Positions 24,852 to 34,342 of a stretch of DNA of 64,000 bases are shown piece by piece. This DNA is from an uncultured Bacteroidales bacterium. GTDB taxonomy: Bacteria; Bacteroidota; Bacteroidia; Bacteroidales; UBA932. The translations under genes and the position numbers were made by a program. The notes beneath the pieces are model-generated. The model was not told where the DNA came from and searched no databases. It saw only the letters and a program-made list of their open reading frames with translations. Positions within the stretch are counted from its first letter, which is position 1; each line of letters begins with the position of its first letter. The stretch is taken from positions 1 through 64,000 of the forward strand of contig ONTQ01000004.1 in NCBI GenBank assembly GCA_900320795.1, read 5' to 3'.

Positions 24852-26180
24852 CTAACCCTCCTTGATCACTTGCACCAGACGGTCGATTTCGGCCTTGGTG
24901 CGTTTTTCGGTAACGCAGAAACTCACATACCCCTCTTCGGTGTCCAGGGCTGCGAAGAAGCCGGCCTCTTCGAGGCGTTTCTGCATCTGGCCCGGGAACT
25001 GCTTGGACTTCAGGACGAATTCTTTCAGGAACGGCTTGCCGGGGAACACTTCCTCGAACAGTCCGGTCTTGAGGAGTTCGCCGTACAGGTAATGCGCGCC
25101 GTCGCTGCTGAGCCGGTTCACTTCCCGGAGACCTTCCGGACCCATTAGGGAGAGATAAATGGTAACCCAGAGGGCCATCAGGCTCTCGTTGGAGCAGATA
25201 TTGGACGTGGCTTTTTCGCGTTTGATATGCTGCTCACGGGCCTGAAGGGTAAGGACGAAGGCTCGTCGGCCTTCCTTGTCCACGGTCTGACCGACGATAC
25301 GCCCCGGCATCTTACGCATATGCTCCTTCTTCACGGCCATGAACCCCACATAGGGGCCGCCATAGCATAGCGGAAGACCCAGGGACTGACCATCGCCCAC
25401 GGCAATATCGGCATCCCATTCTCCAGGGGTCTTCACAACGGCCAGGGCCGAGGGATCGCAGTATTCCACGAGAATGGCCTTCCTGGCATGGACGGCCTCT
25501 GCAAACCCGCTATGGTCTTCGATGATGCCGTAGCGGTTGATGGACGGCACGATGACGCCAGCCACATCATCCTTGGCCAGTTCCGCTTTGAGGCAGTTGA
25601 TGCAGGTCTGTCCATCCATCACGGGAACATAGCCAATTTCCACACCATGGAACTTGGCATAGGTCTCCACCACTTTGATCACATGCGGCAGAAGGCCCTT
25701 GGAAAGCAGTACGCGCGTTTTTTTGCGGGTACAGGCGATGGCCATTTTCATGGCTTCGGCCGCTGCGGTGGGCCCGTCGTACATGGAAGCATTGGACACA
25801 TCCATGCCAGTGAGCTCACAAATCATACTCTGATACTCAAAGATATAGCGCAACGTACCCTGCGATATCTCACATTGATACGGGGTATAAGCCGTAAGGA
25901 ATTCCGAACGGGAGCACAGATAAGGAATGACCGCAGGGGTATAATGGTCATAGGCTCCAGCCCCGACAAACACCTTCAGGCGGGCATTCATCGCCTCCAA
26001 GGAGGCGAAGTAGTCTCGGATTTCCTGCTCAGAAAGAGCGTCCGGCAGGGCATAGGCACCCTTTTTCAGGAACTCGGAAGGCACATCGCTATAGAGGTCC
26101 TCAAGTTTCTGAACGCCAATCCGGTCCAGCATGGCGCGGATATCCGACTCGGTATGAGGAAGATAAGGGAGTTGGGCCAT
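24852..26180 (-). CDS. gcvPA: Glycine dehydrogenase (decarboxylating) subunit 1
   Basis: 442 residues, the non-PLP-bearing half of split P-protein. 'LPYLPHTESDIRAML', 'GAGAYDHYTPAVIPYLCSRS', 'TAYTPYQCEISQGTLRYIFE' and 'SNICSNESLMALW' are typical. It forms the heterodimer with GcvPB. It lies 3 bases after gcvH and 3 before gcvPB. Confidence 0.96.
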   Translation of the reverse strand: MAQLPYLPHTESDIRAMLDRIGVQKLEDLYSDVPSEFLKKGAYALPDALSEQEIRDYFASLEAMNARLKVFVGAGAYDHYTPAVIPYLCSRSEFLTAYTPYQCEISQGTLRYIFEYQSMICELTGMDVSNASMYDGPTAAAEAMKMAIACTRKKTRVLLSKGLLPHVIKVVETYAKFHGVEIGYVPVMDGQTCINCLKAELAKDDVAGVIVPSINRYGIIEDHSGFAEAVHARKAILVEYCDPSALAVVKTPGEWDADIAVGDGQSLGLPLCYGGPYVGFMAVKKEHMRKMPGRIVGQTVDKEGRRAFVLTLQAREQHIKREKATSNICSNESLMALWVTIYLSLMGPEGLREVNRLSSDGAHYLYGELLKTGLFEEVFPGKPFLKEFVLKSKQFPGQMQKRLEEAGFFAALDTEEGYVSFCVTEKRTKAEIDRLVQVIKEG

Positions 26181-26183
26181 AAC

Positions 26184-26564
26184 TTACTCGCCGATTTGGG
26201 CTTTATACGCAGCAGCATCCATCAAGGCGTCCAATTCTGCCGGATCCGACATCTCGACCTTGATGATCCAGGCGGAATAGGCATCCTCATTCACTTTTTC
26301 AGGAGCATCTTCCAGTTCGGCGTTCACTTCCACGACGGTACCGGAGACCGGGCTGATGAGTTCGGAGGAAGCTTTCACGCTCTCCAGGGCACCGAATTCC
26401 TCACCGGCATCGACGGTATCATCGGCCTCGGGCATATCCACATAAGTGATATCACCCATTTCTGCCTGGGCAAAATCAGAAACGCCGATAACGGCGATGT
26501 TGCCTTCTACTTTCACCCACTCGTGCGACTCAGAATACTTGAGCCCTTCAATAATTTTAGACAT
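26184..26564 (-). CDS. gcvH: Glycine cleavage system H protein
   Basis: 126 residues, standard length. The lipoylation site is the lysine in 'LESVKASSELISPVSG'; 'SHEWVKVEGNIAVIGVSDFA' and 'AYSAWIIKVEM' are conserved. It shuttles the aminomethyl intermediate between P, T and L proteins. The L protein (lpd) and lipoyl enzymes are not in the window. Confidence 0.97.
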   Translation of the reverse strand: MSKIIEGLKYSESHEWVKVEGNIAVIGVSDFAQAEMGDITYVDMPEADDTVDAGEEFGALESVKASSELISPVSGTVVEVNAELEDAPEKVNEDAYSAWIIKVEMSDPAELDALMDAAAYKAQIGE

Positions 26565-26572
26565 AGTTTTGT

Positions 26573-27691
26573 TTATTTTTTGTAGTTAGTTTGATAGAAT
26601 CTTTTTTTGACCACCTTGCCGGGGAACACTTTCTTGCGGATACGGATACAGAGCGGGGTGTCCAGGGCGCTGCAAGCCTTGTCTACCAAGGCGAAGCAGA
26701 TACTCTTATCCAGAGAAATGGAATGGTAACCGGTGGTAACCATGCCCACTTCCTCCCCTTCCGGAGTCTCCACGGGATATCCGGCACGCGGAATGGCCTT
26801 GTCTTCAATCTCGATGCCCACCAGCTTCCGGACGAGATTACCGGCTTTCTGGTCCAGGAGAGCCTCCTTGCCTACGAAATCCTTCTCATATTTGCAGAAC
26901 ATGCCCAGGCCAGCCATCACAGGGCTGATTTCCGGACTGAGTTCATCTCCATACAGCGGCAGACCGGCCTCAAAGCGGAGGGTGTCCCGGCATCCGAGAC
27001 CGCAGGGCTGGACGCCCGCTTCAATGAAACGGTCCCAGATTTCCACAATATTGGCGTTGGACGTGTAAATCTCAAAGCCATCCTCGCCCGTGTAGCCGGT
27101 GCGGCTGAGGATGAGACGCTCTCCCTTATAGAGCACGTCACAAAACTCGTAGAAGCCAAGCGACGCTGCCTCCTGATAGCCCAGAACCCGAATGAGGGTC
27201 TCTTCGGCCTTGGGGCCCTGCAGGGCAATCTGTCCCCAGGACGGGGAAGCGTTGGTAACCTTGCAGTCAAAACCTTTGGCATGCTCCTCAATCCAGGCAA
27301 AATCCTTTTCGATGTTCGCGGCATTGACCACCAGCAGGAAATGCTCCGGCTGGAACTCGCGGTAGACAAGAAGGTCGTCAACGGTACCGCCATCGGGATA
27401 ACACATCATCCCATAGAGAACCTTACCAGGCTGGAAACCACGGATCTCATTGGTGAAAATATAATTCACAAACTCTTCTGCCTGAGGACCTTCTACGAAA
27501 ATTTCACCCATATGGGATACATCGAACATACCCACGTTTTCGCGGACTGCGAGATGCTCGACCGTGATGGTGTTGTACTGAATGGGCATCATAAAACCGG
27601 CAAAAGGACTCATCTTGGCCTGAAGGGCCACATGAGCCGGATACAGGCAGGTTTTCTGAAGCTGCTCCAGCGGGATTTGAACTTCTGACAT
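26573..27691 (-). CDS. gcvT: Glycine cleavage system T protein (aminomethyltransferase)
   Basis: 372 residues. 'MFDVSHMGEIFVEGPQAEEF', 'LSRTGYTGEDGFEIY' and 'LGCRDTLRFEAGLPLYGDEL' are the folate-binding and catalytic blocks. It transfers the methylene group to tetrahydrofolate and releases ammonia. Begins 2 bases after the arginase-fold gene and 8 before gcvH. Confidence 0.97.
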   Translation of the reverse strand: MSEVQIPLEQLQKTCLYPAHVALQAKMSPFAGFMMPIQYNTITVEHLAVRENVGMFDVSHMGEIFVEGPQAEEFVNYIFTNEIRGFQPGKVLYGMMCYPDGGTVDDLLVYREFQPEHFLLVVNAANIEKDFAWIEEHAKGFDCKVTNASPSWGQIALQGPKAEETLIRVLGYQEAASLGFYEFCDVLYKGERLILSRTGYTGEDGFEIYTSNANIVEIWDRFIEAGVQPCGLGCRDTLRFEAGLPLYGDELSPEISPVMAGLGMFCKYEKDFVGKEALLDQKAGNLVRKLVGIEIEDKAIPRAGYPVETPEGEEVGMVTTGYHSISLDKSICFALVDKACSALDTPLCIRIRKKVFPGKVVKKRFYQTNYKK

Positions 27692-27693
27692 AG

Positions 27694-28389
27694 TTATTCG
27701 TTTAAATGTTTGATTATGTGTTTGTACAATTCTGTATTCGTTTCAAAATTTATTCTTAAATCCTCTCCGAGGGCTCCTTTCGGGACGGAGAGTTCGCCGC
27801 AGACATCCACGGCCGCCACTTCCATTCCTCCTTCCAGCAGGCGCCGGAGTATCTCCTTTACCTGACAGAGCGTATGTGAACCCTGCGTCCAGTCCGTCCG
27901 CGCCCAGGAACGCTCCATAATGTCCTTGTCCAGCGAGACATACAGGCGTTCTCCCCTTCTCTCCTCCAGCCACGCTTCCGGAATGTCCTCCGAACAGCCT
28001 TCCGGTCCCAGCATAAGTACGCTTTTTATGAGCGGATTCTCCTCCTGCATGACTTTGACCCAACTGCCGCAACTGAGGACACCGCCGAAGGCCGGTTCCT
28101 GGTTGTCTGGATGATGGTCCAGAAGCACCAGATGGAATGGTTCTTTCTCCCGCATGGCCAGGAGATGGCTCATATAGTGATAGTCTCCACTGTCCAGAAA
28201 ACGCAACCGGGGCAGCGTCACCGGAAGAGAAGCCATAATCCGGGCCGATGCTGCAGAATCGCAGTAACAGCAACACCCTTCAAGGCGGGTAAAATCCAGC
28301 ACTATAGCCCCCTCCTCCTGCAAAACCGGCAGGAAACCCTCCGCGGCATAAACGCCGGAAAAATCACATACGAGGACACTTCCGTTCAC
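27694..28389 (-). CDS. Arginase/ureohydrolase-fold protein heading the gcv operon
   Basis: 231 residues. 'LVLLDHHPDNQEPAF' and 'YVSLDKDIMERSWARTDW' resemble the metal-binding DxHxD and DxDxxD motifs of ureohydrolases (arginase, agmatinase, formiminoglutamase), and 'SCGSWVKVM' sits between them. It is shorter than typical arginases (about 300), so the substrate is uncertain. No ATG is available; GTG lies 4 bases after TAACTTTG, implying a leaderless message. Two bases separate it from gcvT. Ammonia is released by both activities, but a functional link to glycine cleavage is only inferred from the operon. Confidence 0.72.
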   Translation of the reverse strand: MNGSVLVCDFSGVYAAEGFLPVLQEEGAIVLDFTRLEGCCCYCDSAASARIMASLPVTLPRLRFLDSGDYHYMSHLLAMREKEPFHLVLLDHHPDNQEPAFGGVLSCGSWVKVMQEENPLIKSVLMLGPEGCSEDIPEAWLEERRGERLYVSLDKDIMERSWARTDWTQGSHTLCQVKEILRRLLEGGMEVAAVDVCGELSVPKGALGEDLRINFETNTELYKHIIKHLNE

Positions 28390-28393
28390 TTTT

Positions 28394-28401
28394 CAAAGTT
28401 A
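28394..28401 (-). promoter_or_regulatory. -7 box for the gcv operon
   Basis: TAACTTTG on the minus strand, 4 bases before the GTG start of the first gene. No glycine-riboswitch-sized leader fits. Confidence 0.6.
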
Positions 28402-28553
28402 GCGCTTTTTGCTGAAATGGGCAAGAGAATCTCCTCCAGAATACAAAAACAGAATAAAACACTAATATACAAACTATTTAACATATTTGTTTTTACTAAT
28501 AACATAAATGTTAACATCGCTATTCGATAAATTTGATATTCGAAATAAAGTGT

Positions 28554-28561
28554 TATCTTTG
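28554..28561 (+). promoter_or_regulatory. -7 box for the RyR-domain gene
   Basis: TATCTTTG, 21 bases before the ATG, in an A+T-rich 190-bp divergent region that also contains a TAAATTTG at about 28529. Confidence 0.55.
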
Positions 28562-28582
28562 TATGGTTAAGACACAGTTATT

Positions 28583-30673
28583 ATGCACACCGCCTCTCCT
28601 GACTTTCCGGTTTCCGTACCATTCATGATTGCCTGGGCTCTCATCCTGCTTGTTGCCATTTGTTTTTTCGTGCAGACTCTCCTGCATCTCAACCGCAAAG
28701 GAAACCGATGGATTATCGGACTTATTTTCATCATCCTGCTGCTGGCTGGAACGGCCATCCACGTGGTTCTCCTCGCCCGATCTTCCCACACAGTAACGGA
28801 CGGCAACTGGATTCAACTCACGCTGGTTTCCTTTATAGCCGGACTGGAAATGTTCATCGGCCACACGGTAGTATTCGATGATATCATCGCTGCGGTCATT
28901 TTCCGCGAGCCGGCGTTGATGATCACCTACATCACCATCTTCCTCTTCATCATCGTCTATACGCTTTCCATGGTCATCCTCATCATGCCCAGGACGCTGA
29001 GAGACAAGACCTGGCTGCTGCTCAACGAGAGAAAAAGCAGGAAGACTGAATACAAGAACCACATTTTCCTGGGTGTGACACCCCATACCAAGAAACTGAT
29101 CCAAAGCATCCTCGCACAGAAGAAGAAAGAGAACGAGAGAAGCGGTGAAATCATTCTGGTGGAATTTCCCGATAAGGAAAGCCAACACACCGAAATCTCC
29201 ATCGGAGAGCTATTCTCCAACATTTTCGGACGGGAAAAAGAGCGTTCGCTGGAAGACGAACTGGACAGCCACGATTTCGTCCTCCTCAAAGGAAAGCATC
29301 CCCACTATGAAAAAGGAATCACGCTGGGACATGCCATTGGCCTGGACAGGCTGCAACCCTGGTTCAGCAATCCCCGTAGCAGCCTGTATCTGTTGTCAGA
29401 AGAGGAAGATCAAAGTTTCCAGATGCTTCAACTCCTGTCTGAAGACACCAGCATCAAGGCGAAGACCATCTGCTACACGCCCCGCGCAAACAGTTATAAC
29501 TCCCTGTTTGCCACCCAGTTGGACCGCGTCCGTCTCCTGAATCCCGAAGAACTCTCCTTTATGGAACTGAAGCTGCAGAAACCCGAGTTGCACCCCATCC
29601 ATTTCGTAGATATCGCGCGCGACCAGGAAGGGCACTCACTGGGCTATGTGAATTCGGGGATATCTGCCCTGCTGCTGGGTTTCCGGGAAGCCGGACAGGA
29701 GGCCCTGCGCTTCCTCTATGAGTTCGGATCCTTTGCCGGAAAAGATCTGGAACCCGTATCCAATACCTTCAATGTCTATGATTCGCACATCGACTCCCTC
29801 AAAGGAGACTTTCTGAACCGCACCCCTGCCCTGCGTTATGACGCGTCCATCAACTGGTCCGATGTCTCTGTGGGGTCATCCCGTTTCTGGCTGGAATTCG
29901 CCATGATGCTTCCCTCGCTCAATTATGTGGTCATCACGGAGGACAAAGGACACCGCAATGTGGAAATCGCCGTCCGGCTGTTACAGGAAGCCGCCCGATA
30001 TGGAAAAGATCTATCGAAACTCTGTATCCTTGTAAACGCCTGGGAGGCAGACCCTCATATGCTTGATCTTATCGAATTCTACAACCGGAGCTATTGTCCG
30101 GAAGGAATCTCGGTCATCCATCCTTTCGGTCTGCCACAGAATATCTGGAACCTGGATGTGGTCACTGGAAAGAGGCTCAAACTGCAGTCAGAGCAATATG
30201 CAGATATCCTCCGCGCCCAGGGCGCTATCGGGGAAACCTGGGAAGAAAGGAGCAAACGCCTGAAGGCAGAGGGCCGTCAGCCTGGCAACTTCCTCCGGAA
30301 GCACAAGGAGCTCATGCGGAAACAGGCTGGCGAAATTGGCCGGAGCCTCTACGCTCATACCCTGATGCAACTGGCCGGCGATACCCTCCCCGAAGTGGCC
30401 GACAGAATTCCGGTTGAACTGAATGCGGAACATCCGGACCACTACCCTGTCCATGACAAGACCTATGATCTTCTGGAACATATGGCCGCGGGCGAACATC
30501 TGCACTGGATGACCGCACTGATGGCCGATGGCTACATCGACGGCAACGGACAACAGGACGAGCTCAACAAGAAAATCAAAAACCTCGTCCCGTATAAACA
30601 GTTACCGGACGAGGTTGCACGCCATATTTCCTGGGTAGCAGTAAAAGCGGCCCTGCTGTGGTCCCGTCGTTAA
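28583..30673 (+). CDS. Membrane protein with Rossmann-like region and C-terminal RyR domain
   Basis: 696 residues. Three or four N-terminal helices (about 10-150) are followed by a TrkA-N/RCK-like alpha-beta region ('HIFLGVTPHTKKLIQSILAQ', 'EIILVEF') and a second one ('YVVITEDKGHRNVEIAVRLL'). The C-terminus (about 635-696; 'YDLLEHMAAGEHLHWMTALM', 'NLVPYKQLPDEVARH') matches the RyR (ryanodine-receptor) domain pattern of H-xx-W and LVPY-xx-LP. Bacterial RyR proteins often join ligand-binding to channel or nucleotide-related parts; here a regulated ion conductance or sensor is plausible. Stands alone; its TAA is shared with the convergent gene's stop (TTAA). Confidence 0.68.
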   Translation: MHTASPDFPVSVPFMIAWALILLVAICFFVQTLLHLNRKGNRWIIGLIFIILLLAGTAIHVVLLARSSHTVTDGNWIQLTLVSFIAGLEMFIGHTVVFDDIIAAVIFREPALMITYITIFLFIIVYTLSMVILIMPRTLRDKTWLLLNERKSRKTEYKNHIFLGVTPHTKKLIQSILAQKKKENERSGEIILVEFPDKESQHTEISIGELFSNIFGREKERSLEDELDSHDFVLLKGKHPHYEKGITLGHAIGLDRLQPWFSNPRSSLYLLSEEEDQSFQMLQLLSEDTSIKAKTICYTPRANSYNSLFATQLDRVRLLNPEELSFMELKLQKPELHPIHFVDIARDQEGHSLGYVNSGISALLLGFREAGQEALRFLYEFGSFAGKDLEPVSNTFNVYDSHIDSLKGDFLNRTPALRYDASINWSDVSVGSSRFWLEFAMMLPSLNYVVITEDKGHRNVEIAVRLLQEAARYGKDLSKLCILVNAWEADPHMLDLIEFYNRSYCPEGISVIHPFGLPQNIWNLDVVTGKRLKLQSEQYADILRAQGAIGETWEERSKRLKAEGRQPGNFLRKHKELMRKQAGEIGRSLYAHTLMQLAGDTLPEVADRIPVELNAEHPDHYPVHDKTYDLLEHMAAGEHLHWMTALMADGYIDGNGQQDELNKKIKNLVPYKQLPDEVARHISWVAVKAALLWSRR

Positions 30674-31407
30674 TCCAGGCCCTGCCACTTGCCTCCGCGG
30701 ATGTTGCGGCACTGCGTATAAAGCGCAGGGAAATTGAAAGCCTTGAACAGACCTTCTTCGCTTTCCAGAGGCCAGGCGACCTCGACCGAGCGCTGGGTGG
30801 TGTCCCAGCCGCCGGTTCCGTCCAGATAGATATAGAATACAACGTCACCGCTCCACATTTCCCGGGGCTTGTTGACGCTGGGTTTCATCTTGATGGTATA
30901 AGGCTTGGAAGGCGAATAGGCATTGGTATAGGAAGCGCCGTCCAGGCAGGCAGCCGGAAGGTAACGCTGGGCGTAACTGTCCCCCGTCTTGATTTTGTCG
31001 GCCAGGATGGAAAGGGCGCTGGAAACCGTCGAAGAACTGTAGCAAAGCAGTTCCAGGCACTTCTTGCCGGTTTCGCGGTCCCGCCCGTAGATTTCCATGG
31101 CCATAGGCACCATGGCGGCGGCACCGTGAGGGGTCTTGCCAAGAAACTCCTGATAAACTGTCTTGAATTCCTCAAAGCCGGAAGGAACGTTGGTGAAAGT
31201 AACCTTGCCTGATCCAATAGCGTTCCTCTTGAGGTTGAAAGAGCTGGTCATGGTGTAAACATGACTCCCGTAAGTGAAGGAATCCCCGCTGACAGAGAAT
31301 TCCTGAGGGTCTTCGTTGACAAGACCGGCCCACTGGTCCTCCTGGGCGAAGAGCGTAGCCGAAGCGATGAGCAGAAGGCTCAATACGGAAAGAATCTGTT
31401 TTTTCAT
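30670..31407 (-). CDS. Secreted protein of unknown function
   Basis: 245 residues. Signal peptide MKKQILSVLSLLLIASATLF followed by AQ, then a beta-rich domain ('FSVSGDSFTYGSHVYTMTSS', 'GSGKVTFTNVPSGFEEF') and a helical central part with 'RETGKKCLELLCYSSS'. Three cysteines in the mature part. I do not recognise the family. The frame continues upstream 32 codons, but that part lacks a signal and crosses the obgE promoter region. The stop codon overlaps that of the RyR gene. Confidence 0.75.
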   Translation of the reverse strand: MKKQILSVLSLLLIASATLFAQEDQWAGLVNEDPQEFSVSGDSFTYGSHVYTMTSSFNLKRNAIGSGKVTFTNVPSGFEEFKTVYQEFLGKTPHGAAAMVPMAMEIYGRDRETGKKCLELLCYSSSTVSSALSILADKIKTGDSYAQRYLPAACLDGASYTNAYSPSKPYTIKMKPSVNKPREMWSGDVVFYIYLDGTGGWDTTQRSVEVAWPLESEEGLFKAFNFPALYTQCRNIRGGKWQGLD

Positions 31408-31455
31408 AGCAAAAAGATATTTGGTTCTAAGATAGGCATATTTTGAAAGAATCCC

Positions 31456-31463
31456 TATCTTTG
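31456..31463 (+). promoter_or_regulatory. -7 box for obgE
   Basis: TATCTTTG, 20 bases before the obgE ATG. Confidence 0.6.
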
Positions 31464-31483
31464 CATCGAAAAAAAATGACATC

Positions 31484-32476
31484 ATGGCTGAATCGAACTT
31501 CATAGACTACGTACGCATCTTCTGCGCCAGCGGGCACGGAGGGGCCGGAAGCGCCCACCTGCATAGGGCCAAATATGTTCCCAAAGGCGGGCCGGACGGT
31601 GGAGACGGCGGCCGGGGCGGCCATATCATCCTCAAGGTAAATCCGCAGTTGTGGACGCTCATCCACCTGCGCTATCGCAAGGTCGTCCGCGCCGAAAACG
31701 GAGGGAACGGCGCCGAAGCCCTCAAGCGGGGCAAGAACGGGGCCGACATCATCCTGGAAGTGCCCCAGGGCGTAGTCGTCAAGGATGCCGAAACCGAAGA
31801 GGTCATCACCGAACTGGTCGAAAAAGACCAGGAATTCATTTTATGCCGTGGTGGCAAGGGCGGCTGGGGCAACGACCATTTCAAGAGCCCCACCAACCAG
31901 ACCCCGCGCTTCGCCCAGCCCGGCGAAGACGGTGAGGAAGGCTGGTTCATCCTGGAACTGAAAGTACTGGCCGACGTGGGCCTCGTAGGATTCCCCAACG
32001 CCGGAAAATCCACGCTGCTGGCCGCCATCACATCGGCCAAACCCAAAATCGCAAATTACGCGTTCACGACGCTGGAGCCCAATCTGGGCATCGTACGCTA
32101 CTATGACGACCGTTCCTTCGTGATGGCCGACATCCCCGGCATCATCGAAGGAGCCCACGAAGGGAAAGGCATCGGCATGCGCTTCCTCCGGCATATCGAA
32201 CGCAATTCCGTCCTTCTTTTCATGGTCGCAGCCGATGAACCGGACGTCGCCAAGGCCTATAAAGTGCTCTTGAGCGAACTGGAGGAATACAATCCCGAAC
32301 TGTTGGTGAAAGACCGCGTGCTGGCCGTCACCAAAACCGACCTGGTTGACGAAAAGCAGAAGGCCAAAATTGAAAAGAAACTTCCGGCCGACATCCCCCA
32401 TGTCTTCATCTCATCTGTTGCACAGACCGGGCTGAACGAACTCAAAGAAGAACTCTGGAAAGCCCTCACCCGATGA
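31484..32476 (+). CDS. obgE: Obg GTPase (ribosome assembly)
   Basis: 330 residues. The glycine-rich Obg fold occupies 1-160 ('[16 protein letters not shown]'), then the G domain: G1 'GFPNAGKST', G2/G3 '[16 protein letters not shown]' and '[16 protein letters not shown]', G4 as TKTD. It lacks the variable C-terminal OCT domain. Essential GTPase of 50S assembly and stringent response. The PAP2 gene overlaps its stop by ATGA. Confidence 0.97.
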   Translation: MAESNFIDYVRIFCASGHGGAGSAHLHRAKYVPKGGPDGGDGGRGGHIILKVNPQLWTLIHLRYRKVVRAENGGNGAEALKRGKNGADIILEVPQGVVVKDAETEEVITELVEKDQEFILCRGGKGGWGNDHFKSPTNQTPRFAQPGEDGEEGWFILELKVLADVGLVGFPNAGKSTLLAAITSAKPKIANYAFTTLEPNLGIVRYYDDRSFVMADIPGIIEGAHEGKGIGMRFLRHIERNSVLLFMVAADEPDVAKAYKVLLSELEEYNPELLVKDRVLAVTKTDLVDEKQKAKIEKKLPADIPHVFISSVAQTGLNELKEELWKALTR

Positions 32477-33063
32477 GCCTCGACGGCCTCATACAACTGG
32501 ACCAGCAGACCACCCTGTGGATCAACAACCTGGGAACGCACGCCTGGGACCCCTTCTGGCTCATGCTGTCCGATATCAAATTCTGGTTTCCGGCCTATGG
32601 CATCGTCATGGTATTCATGCTGTGGAAACTGGGCTGGAAGAAAGGCTTGGTAGTGGTTCTTTCCCTCATCCTGACGGTAGTGGCCATCGACCAGAGTTGC
32701 AACCTGGTAAAAGCGGGATTCGAAAGGCTTCGGCCCTGCTACAATTCCTGGATGATTGCAAACGGAGTACGTACCCCGTACGGACTTACAGGCCATTTGT
32801 ACGGCTTTTTCAGCGCACATGCCGCCAATACCTTCGGTTTCGCCTGTACTTCATATCTGGGATTCCGTCTCAATGATCCGAAACACAGTTATCGCACATA
32901 CGGCTGGGGCGTTTTCCTCTGGGCCGTACTGGTTTCGTGCAGCCGAATCATGATGGCCGCCCACTTCTTGGGCGATGTGCTGGTGGGAATCTGCTATGGC
33001 CTGGCCATGGGATGCGCCATCGCCTGGACCACGCGCCTAGTGATTGTCAAAGCGAGGCTATAA
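32473..33063 (+). CDS. PAP2-family phosphatase
   Basis: 196 residues, about five hydrophobic helices. The three PAP2 motifs are present: K-x6-RP as '[10 protein letters not shown]', '[13 protein letters not shown]' (PSGH-like, with SAHA), and '[16 protein letters not shown]' (SR-x5-H-x3-D). Likely an undecaprenyl-pyrophosphate or lipid phosphatase at the inner membrane. Its neighbours, obgE upstream and murF convergent, make cell-wall lipid recycling a fair guess. Ends with a 17-base overlap with murF. Confidence 0.88.
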   Translation: MSLDGLIQLDQQTTLWINNLGTHAWDPFWLMLSDIKFWFPAYGIVMVFMLWKLGWKKGLVVVLSLILTVVAIDQSCNLVKAGFERLRPCYNSWMIANGVRTPYGLTGHLYGFFSAHAANTFGFACTSYLGFRLNDPKHSYRTYGWGVFLWAVLVSCSRIMMAAHFLGDVLVGICYGLAMGCAIAWTTRLVIVKARL

Positions 33064-34312
33064 CCTTCTCCATCCGGGTACTGCGGGAACCTTTCACCAA
33101 CACCACGCATCCCTGCAAAGGATGTTCCTGCAGATAAGCGGCCAACTCGTCCGAATTGGCAAAAGCCCGGATTCCGGTGCCGGCGGCTGCCTGGATAAAT
33201 TCTTCACCGACCAGATACGCTTCCGTGCCGGAGAGCCGGGACACCACTTTGCGATGCTCCGCTTCCGACTCGGCGCCCAGTTCGCGCATAGCCCCAAGAA
33301 GAGCCACTTTGCGGCCTTCAGTCAGAGCGAGGTTATCCAGGGCAACCGCCATGGATGAGGGGTTGGCGTTATAAGCATCTACAATCAGCGTATTACGGTC
33401 TGTCTTAACCAGTTGCGAACGGTTATTGGAAGGAACGTATGAGGAAACGGCAGCGCGTGCATCGGCCTCCGGGACATCAAAGAACCAGCCTATTTTGAGA
33501 GCGGCCAGGACATTGGCGGCATTATAGGCGCCCACCAGATGCGTTTCCAGCATCGTGTCCGGGAAAGCCATACGAAGGAAGGGATGCTCCGGTGAAGAAG
33601 GAAGGATTTCCACGCCTTTCCGACCATAGGCGATGCAGTTCATCCCACGTTCCCACAGCATTTCCTGCAGCGTAGCGTCATCCCCATTGGCAAATACGAT
33701 GCCCTCGTGCACCTTCAGCCAGTCGTAAAGCAGCCCTTTTGCATGTTTCACGCCCTCAAAGCTACCGAACCCCTCCAGGTGGGCCATCCCCACATTGGTG
33801 ATAAGGCCATGAGTGGGCTGAGCGACCGAAAGCAGCGGCCGGAGGTCTTCCGGATGACTGGCCCCCATCTCGATAATGGCAATCTGCGCGTCGGAGCCAA
33901 TCTTCAGGACCGACAGCGGCACGCCGATATCGTTGTTCAGGTTGCCTTCCGTAGCCACTACGTGGTACTTGGCGGCCAGTACCGTCCTGATCAGTTCCTT
34001 GGTCGTAGTCTTACCGTTGGTCCCAGTAAGGCCGATGACCGGAATCTCCAGCTGGCGGCGATGCCAGGCAGCCAGTTCCTGAAGGGCCTCCAGCGTATCG
34101 GGGACCTTGAACAGGCGGGGATCTTCGGCTTCGACGGAGTCATTCACCACGGCACAACAGGCCCCCGCTTCCAAAGCCTGGAGGGCAAAGGCATTTCCGT
34201 CGAAATTCTCCCCTTTCAGGGCGACGAAAAGCTGATTCTCCCGAATGGTACGGGTATCGGTATTGACACCGGACGAAGCCTGGTAGATTTTATATAATTC
34301 GCTGATATTCAT
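33047..34312 (-). CDS. murF: UDP-N-acetylmuramoyl-tripeptide--D-alanyl-D-alanine ligase
   Basis: 421 residues. Mur ligase with 'SSGVNTDTRTI' at the N-terminus, ATP-binding 'VIGLTGTNGKTTTKELI', 'AIIEMGASHPEDL' and 'LIVDAYNANPSSMAVALDNL'. It adds D-Ala-D-Ala to the muropeptide precursor. Last gene of the tgt-lptG-dut-murF operon, 30 bases after dut. Confidence 0.96.
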   Translation of the reverse strand: MNISELYKIYQASSGVNTDTRTIRENQLFVALKGENFDGNAFALQALEAGACCAVVNDSVEAEDPRLFKVPDTLEALQELAAWHRRQLEIPVIGLTGTNGKTTTKELIRTVLAAKYHVVATEGNLNNDIGVPLSVLKIGSDAQIAIIEMGASHPEDLRPLLSVAQPTHGLITNVGMAHLEGFGSFEGVKHAKGLLYDWLKVHEGIVFANGDDATLQEMLWERGMNCIAYGRKGVEILPSSPEHPFLRMAFPDTMLETHLVGAYNAANVLAALKIGWFFDVPEADARAAVSSYVPSNNRSQLVKTDRNTLIVDAYNANPSSMAVALDNLALTEGRKVALLGAMRELGAESEAEHRKVVSRLSGTEAYLVGEEFIQAAAGTGIRAFANSDELAAYLQEHPLQGCVVLVKGSRSTRMEKVIASL

Positions 34313-34342
34313 AGATTCATCATTTCGTTCAGAATAACAGGG

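Noticed and set aside
23517..25148. 543-codon plus-strand frame
   Set aside because: Antisense to gcvPB and gcvPA, which are certain; it has the His/Gly-rich look of a mirror frame.
28300..28582. Glycine riboswitch before the gcv operon
   Set aside because: The -7 box is 4 bases from the start codon, leaving no room for an aptamer.
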